A DNA stretch of 64,000 nt, from contig CAKPHO010000005.1 of the NCBI GenBank assembly GCA_934162195.1, positions 7,382 through 71,381 of the forward strand. Reading direction: 5' to 3'. Each line of letters begins with the position of its first letter. The first letter of the stretch is position 1. Below the pieces are notes generated by a model that worked only from the letters and a program-made list of their open reading frames with translations, was not told the DNA's origin and made no database searches. Position numbers and translations under genes: made by a program. Below are positions 60,229 through 64,000 of the stretch, in pieces. The DNA comes from an uncultured Bacilli bacterium (GTDB taxonomy: Bacteria > Bacillota_I > Bacilli_A > RF39 > UBA660).

Positions 60229-62103
60229 ATGAAAATAATAAATAATAAAAGAGTTCAGGTGTTCACAAGTGAAGAATTGAATAATGTTTTAAAGATGGAT
60301 AATGGTTATGATTATATATATTTAGGTAATAGTATAGTTTTAGATAATGGAATTTCTATAAATGAAAACAAAATAAAAGTTACAATAGATGGAACTTATG
60401 AAGGATTTAGATATAAACTTACAGGGATAAATAGTACTGATATATCTGATACGATTATAGTTAGTGAAAATAATAAGGAAGTAATAATAAAAAATATGGA
60501 TATTGAGAGTACTAATACTTATGGTGTAGTTTATGTTCCGTTAGATAGAAACTATTCTGATGTAGTGGTAACATATGAAAATATTAAATTTAATGGAACT
60601 GAATTGTCATATAATCCTTATGGCACTACTAAAATAATAGACTCAACTATTACAATTGAAACAACTAATAATGTTGATCCACAAGAAGTTTGTGATTCGG
60701 ATAAAGTAATTCTTGGTGGTAATACTACTATATCAAGTAAATCAACTTCTACACAGTTATTTTATTTTCGAAATGATACAATAAATCCTTCAGTAGTATT
60801 TTTATGTAAAAGTAAAGTCACTTTATCAACGCCTACCCAAGCTTTTATGAATGGAACCAATAAACTTAATTTTACTATCTTACATGATACAGAAGTTGAT
60901 TTAACGACTGGTAATGGTTTTGCAGCTTATACTACTCATGGTGCTAATAATGTATTGATTGAAGAAAGAGCTAGTTTAAAATTTATAGAGAACAATCATC
61001 AAAGAGTACCAATGTGGTCGGTATTTGGGAATTTTATTATGAAAGAAGGCTCCAAATTACAACTTATTAATTCCTTTGATAACACTCCAAGTGATAATTA
61101 TAATATTCACTTTAAAGGAAATAATCAACAATTAATTTTGAATAATCCCAAGGTGGTAGCTATATATACTAAGAATGCTAATGTTATTTATACTAATAAT
61201 CCATTAATATTTAAGATTAGTTGTAGTAGAATTAATATGTGGAAGGATTCAACATCTTTAGTAAATGCTGGAGGTATATACGATTTACCAGATTATTATT
61301 GGTATAAAGGAAAAGAATTAGTAAAATTTGAAGGGACTTTAACATCTAAAGAAACAACCGTTACTAATCATAATCTTACAGACGATGAATTAAATGAATT
61401 ATTTGAATTAAGTAATTTTTCATTTCAGTCTAAAAAACAGTTTTCAATTGGAAATATAGCTACTAATATTCATTCTATTAGTAGTACAAGAAATAAAATA
61501 AGTGGACATACTATTGATTTTGCAGAAGTACTAATAAAATATAATGATGTCTTAGAAATAGTTAATGCAAATAGTGATGGATTATTTGAACATATACCTA
61601 CTAATGTTATTTCAGATAATACTGAAATAGAAATAATTTCTAATAATCCAAGTAGTTTTGTTTATGAAACAAGAAAAATAATAGTACCTTATAGTGGTGA
61701 ATTATCTTTAATGGAAACAGATACAACGATAGTTTTTTCTTTAACGTCTATTTCTAGTAATCCTCTTATTTTAGCAAAAAATAAGAATTTATTACTTAAA
61801 ATAGTTGATAGTAGGATAAATAGTTCTAATTGGAAAGTATATGCTTCAATAAGTGGACCATTAACATCACAAAATGGATATATTTTAAATGATGCCTTAA
61901 TATTTAAAACATTTGATGATATAGATATTGTGTTAACAAAAGAACCACAACTTATCTATACGGGAACTGATAATAATGGAGATATATTAAGAAATGTTAT
62001 TACTTATTCGAACGATAAAGGACCATTACTTGATCTTACTAATAATTTTTTAGAAGCTAATGAAGAATATTTTGCTGATATATATTTTAAAATTGAAGAG
62101 TAA
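60229..62103 (+). CDS. Pectate-lyase-like adhesive (beta-helix) protein
   Basis: 624 residues, starting NKRVQVFTSEELNNVLKMDNGYDYIYLGNSI. This opening and the row of short beta strands fit the Pectate_lyase_5/adhesive beta-helix group found in Gram-positive surface proteins, where no lyase activity is expected. The C-terminal 230 residues look like further beta-sandwich domains. It has neither signal peptide nor anchor; 11 bases after the collagen-like gene, so likely the same surface layer. ATG 60229 follows AAGGT. Confidence 0.7.
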   Translation: MKIINNKRVQVFTSEELNNVLKMDNGYDYIYLGNSIVLDNGISINENKIKVTIDGTYEGFRYKLTGINSTDISDTIIVSENNKEVIIKNMDIESTNTYGVVYVPLDRNYSDVVVTYENIKFNGTELSYNPYGTTKIIDSTITIETTNNVDPQEVCDSDKVILGGNTTISSKSTSTQLFYFRNDTINPSVVFLCKSKVTLSTPTQAFMNGTNKLNFTILHDTEVDLTTGNGFAAYTTHGANNVLIEERASLKFIENNHQRVPMWSVFGNFIMKEGSKLQLINSFDNTPSDNYNIHFKGNNQQLILNNPKVVAIYTKNANVIYTNNPLIFKISCSRINMWKDSTSLVNAGGIYDLPDYYWYKGKELVKFEGTLTSKETTVTNHNLTDDELNELFELSNFSFQSKKQFSIGNIATNIHSISSTRNKISGHTIDFAEVLIKYNDVLEIVNANSDGLFEHIPTNVISDNTEIEIISNNPSSFVYETRKIIVPYSGELSLMETDTTIVFSLTSISSNPLILAKNKNLLLKIVDSRINSSNWKVYASISGPLTSQNGYILNDALIFKTFDDIDIVLTKEPQLIYTGTDNNGDILRNVITYSNDKGPLLDLTNNFLEANEEYFADIYFKIEE

Positions 62104-62144
62104 TTTGTTCCTTTTTTTCTTTTATAATTATAAAAGTTTATTCA

Positions 62145-62203
62145 AAATTATAAGAGTAACATAAATTATAGTAAAAGAATTATGTTATATTCTTTTATAA
62201 TTT
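62145..62203 (+). promoter_or_regulatory. Imperfect inverted repeat before second collagen-like gene
   Basis: AAATTATAAGAG..TAACATAA.TT (62145-62166) and AATTATGTTATA.TTCTTTTATAATTT (62178-62203) pair over some 20 bases with a bulge. It has no long T run, so it may be a regulatory hairpin near the promoter or a weak terminator of the upstream gene. Confidence 0.5.
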
Positions 62204-62222
62204 AATTGAAAGGAAGGTACTT

Positions 62223-63317
62223 ATGAACAATTGTTATTGTAATGATGATTATGAAAGAATTAAAAAAAGGATAGAAGAAGAAAATAAAAAGTGTAAATAT
62301 TATTATATACAAGGTCCAAAAGGGGATAAAGGAGATACTGGGGAACAAGGCCCAAAAGGAGAAGATGGGGCAGCTACTATAGAAATTGGAGAGACATTAA
62401 CAGGAGAACCTAATACTGATGCTATAGTAGAAAATGTAGGAACAAAAGAGAATGTTATTTTAAATTTTAAAATACCTAGAGGTTTAGATGGAACTTCAGG
62501 AGATAAAATTATTATTGGAAAAACAGAAACGTTAGATGCTAATGCGCGAGCAAAAGTTGTTGATACGCAGAACGGTAATGTTCATACTTTAGATTTCTAC
62601 ATACCACAAGGATTTGATGGTGCAGATGGTGAAAGGGGTCCTCAAGGAGAAAAAGGAATTCCGGGCATTCAGGGAATTCAAGGAGTTCAGGGAATTCAAG
62701 GAATTCCAGGCATTCCAGGTCCAAAAGGAGACGATGGAAAAAGTGAAAAAATTTCTATAGTTAATACTGAAACAATAGACTCAGAAAAGAAAGCTGAAGT
62801 AAAAGATAATTTTGATGGTAATACACATAATTTGACTTTCCTTATTCCTAAAGGAGAAATTGGGCCTATTGGACCTCAAGGTCTTACCGGTAGTGCATTA
62901 CTTGACGCTTATGCAAGTATTTATGAAGATAATAAAAATCCTTATTCATTGATACCTAATGTGCCAAATCAAATTGAATTAGGCAAAACATCACAAAATA
63001 AAAATGTAGATACTTCATTTACCAATGCTCTTAAAATTCAAAAAGAAGGTATATATAAAATAGATTATTTTTTTTCAGCAGTAACATCAACTACCGCTGA
63101 TATATCGGTTGAATTAAGAAAGGAAAATGTAACTATATCTGGTACCAAAATTACTAGAAAGGCAAATAATCAAGAATATATTTCTTTTGTTGGAAGTATA
63201 ATTATAAATTTAGACAAGAATGATATTGTAGATTTGGCTGTTTCATCTACAACAACGGTTATTCTTACTCCTGAAAACGACACTTATTCTTATTTGAATA
63301 TAATGAAAATAGATTAA
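62223..63317 (+). CDS. Collagen-like protein with three repeated beta modules
   Basis: 364 residues; AAGGAAGG site. N-terminus MNNCYCNDDYERIKKRIEEENKK, then Gly-X-Y blocks (GPKGDKGDTGEQGPKGEDG, about 32-50; GERGPQGEKGIPGIQGIQGV.. about 144-175). Between and after them, three copies of a 40-residue unit ending (N/D/T)FxIPxGxxG: VILNFKIPRGLDG, HTLDFYIPQGFDG, HNLTFLIPKGEIG. The end is a jelly-roll-like domain (EGIYKIDYFFSAVTSTTADISVELR). Resembles BclA-type filament proteins. The IPGIQGIQGVQ stretch is coded by nearly identical repeats prone to length change. Confidence 0.85.
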   Translation: MNNCYCNDDYERIKKRIEEENKKCKYYYIQGPKGDKGDTGEQGPKGEDGAATIEIGETLTGEPNTDAIVENVGTKENVILNFKIPRGLDGTSGDKIIIGKTETLDANARAKVVDTQNGNVHTLDFYIPQGFDGADGERGPQGEKGIPGIQGIQGVQGIQGIPGIPGPKGDDGKSEKISIVNTETIDSEKKAEVKDNFDGNTHNLTFLIPKGEIGPIGPQGLTGSALLDAYASIYEDNKNPYSLIPNVPNQIELGKTSQNKNVDTSFTNALKIQKEGIYKIDYFFSAVTSTTADISVELRKENVTISGTKITRKANNQEYISFVGSIIINLDKNDIVDLAVSSTTTVILTPENDTYSYLNIMKID

Positions 63318-63396
63318 ATGTTATATAAAACAAATAGAAAAATGATAATACAAATAAATTTTACCAATACTTTGCATATGAAAAATCCAGTTATTT

Positions 63397-63427
63397 GAAT
63401 CTTTTTATTAAAAGAGATTCTTTTTTT
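63397..63427 (+). terminator. Intrinsic terminator after collagen-like gene
   Basis: GAATCTTTTT / AAAAGAGATTC with one mismatch and a T run. Confidence 0.7.
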
Positions 63428-63443
63428 GTATACTAGTAAAGTC

Positions 63444-63602
63444 ATGGCAAAAGTAAAAGATTATGGTGAAAAAATTACTGATTCAAGATTATATAAAATA
63501 AATTTTAATAATCCAAAATATAATTGGTTAGATAAAAATAAAGATGAAGTAATTGATAAAATTAAAGATTATTTAGTAAATATGGAAACAATAACGATTT
63601 AA
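63444..63602 (+). pseudogene. Short frame, possible gene remnant
   Basis: 52 residues, MAKVKDYGEKITDSRLYKIN ... DKIKDYLVNMETITI. No ribosome site before the ATG, but a TATACT lies 14 bases upstream. Composition is gene-like (charged, amphipathic), so it may be the trace of a lost gene. Confidence 0.3.
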
Positions 63603-63661
63603 TGATAAAGTACAATAATAATTAAGCTTTTTCTGCCACAATATTATTAAACAGGATAAAG

Positions 63662-63723
63662 GAAATAATAGCACCACCTTAATTTATTCTATAAAAATAA
63701 AGGAATTATAGTGCTATCATTTC
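63662..63723. repeat. Imperfect inverted repeat
   Basis: GAAATAATAGCAC (63662-63674) and GTGCTATCATTTC (63711-63723) pair with one difference, and the inner parts continue to pair loosely around CTATAAA. It resembles the ends of a small mobile element or a long bidirectional terminator. Confidence 0.45.
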
Positions 63724-63903
63724 TTATTTTGCACTTGCAAAATTGAGCTAAAAATATGGAAGAATTCTACCATATTATTGTTTAATGGTTTATAAACATA
63801 GTGAAAAATCAATGATATCTAAAATCCAAGTGTTGGATTATAATTATAAAATGTTGGATGAATCTTAGATGCTTCAAGCTAGTAATAAAATTTACTGAAA
63901 TTG

Positions 63904-63912
63904 TGGTATAAT
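63904..63912 (+). promoter_or_regulatory. Extended -10 promoter
   Basis: TGGTATAAT with no good -35, upstream of the gene at 63965. Confidence 0.55.
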
Positions 63913-63964
63913 TATATATAGAAATGACAGATAAATAGTAATTTGTTGAAATGGAGGATTGATT

Positions 63965-64000
63965 ATGAGAAAGACATTATTTGCTATTTTACTATGTGGG
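63965..64000 (+). CDS. Start of an exported protein, cut by window edge
   Basis: Only 12 codons, MRKTLFAILLCG, are visible. The basic start and hydrophobic run look like a signal peptide, perhaps of a lipoprotein. GGAGGATTG lies before the ATG. Confidence 0.6.
   Translation, partial: MRKTLFAILLCG

Larger units (their letters stand above)
63318..63964. other. 647-base region with no secure gene
   Basis: Holds a terminator (63397-63427), a weak 52-residue frame (63444-63602), a long imperfect inverted repeat (63662-63723) and a promoter near 63904. The remaining A-T-rich sequence shows nothing I can support. Confidence 0.7.

Noticed and set aside
1..64000. Reverse transcriptase, accessory Avd protein or template repeat for the proposed DGR
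   Set aside because: I looked for RT motifs and for an A/C-rich near copy of the cassettes on both strands and found none; the 75- and 105-residue genes at 58.5-59 kb are not Avd-like. If the system exists its core is outside the window.
1..64000. tRNA or rRNA genes, insertion sequences, integrase or prophage block
   Set aside because: No tRNA-like GGTTCGAATCC arms outside the T-boxes, no rRNA conserved stretches and no transposase or integrase; BRO and DinD genes stand alone.
1..64000. Mycoplasma-type code (TGA read as Trp)
   Set aside because: TGG is used for Trp in conserved motifs, and core genes are full length without any in-frame TGA.

Overview
The window is from a low-GC (roughly 28-30% G+C by eye), monoderm, peptidoglycan-making member of the Bacillota. 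Strong Shine-Dalgarno sites, T-box leaders, IreB, MraY/MurE and ThyX fit this. Several gene orders match Bacillus subtilis: lon ... spoVID-ysxE ... valS, and ireB-ruvX-DUF1292-mltG-trmR-trhP1-trhP2-greA. TGG encodes Trp and long conserved genes stay open without TGA, so the standard bacterial code fits. A gut Bacilli/Erysipelotrichia/RF39-like lineage is my inference, not something the sequence proves.

Layout. 1-7.5 kb: end of ftsX, a pilin/leucine-rich-repeat fusion, lon, and a SpoVID-like/YsxE-like pair. 7.7-12.2 kb: a two-domain pilin-like adhesin with a GC-rich cassette at its 3' end, then T-box-valS. 12.3-17.3 kb: a surface region with a probable major pilin, O-antigen-ligase-like protein, GT2, GtrA and an SGNH hydrolase. 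17.4-25.2 kb: another pilin-like adhesin, lepA, a Fic locus, hemW, HD protein, thyX and tmk. 25.5-33.9 kb: a pilin-like adhesin, HD nucleotidase, and the ireB-to-greA block with a pseudopilin inserted. 34-42.9 kb: transglutaminase-like and HD proteins, a pseudopilin, two murE paralogues, mraY, and a pilin fused to phage-fibre-like modules. 43-46.8 kb: a degenerate pyruvate kinase next to a degenerate GH31 protein. 46.9-52.6 kb: BRO protein, T-box-membrane protein-leuS, metal exporter, dinD. 52.9-58.4 kb: a pilin-like adhesin with a second GC-rich cassette, then tetR and a divergent MMPL fusion. 58.5-64 kb: CotF-like protein, two collagen-like proteins, a beta-helix adhesin, and the start of an exported protein.

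The unifying theme is a dispersed family of nine genes with prepilin-type N-termini, placed between housekeeping operons and carrying very different C-termini: leucine-rich repeats, a C-type-lectin-like GVRPV domain, fibre-like modules, or short pilin heads. Four belong to the GVRPV family. In two of these (9241-9345 and 53771-53869) the 3' end changes abruptly to 53-60% G+C with almost no A in codon position 3, and is followed by the same 12-bp palindrome. This is the signature expected of variable regions of a diversity-generating retroelement (DGR). No reverse transcriptase or template repeat is visible here, so such a system would have to act from elsewhere in the genome. Three pilin-like genes also share a duplicated leader with a terminator hairpin, a conserved tiny reading frame and, in one copy, a 9-G tract. 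Together these suggest a surface-adhesin repertoire that can be diversified and possibly switched.
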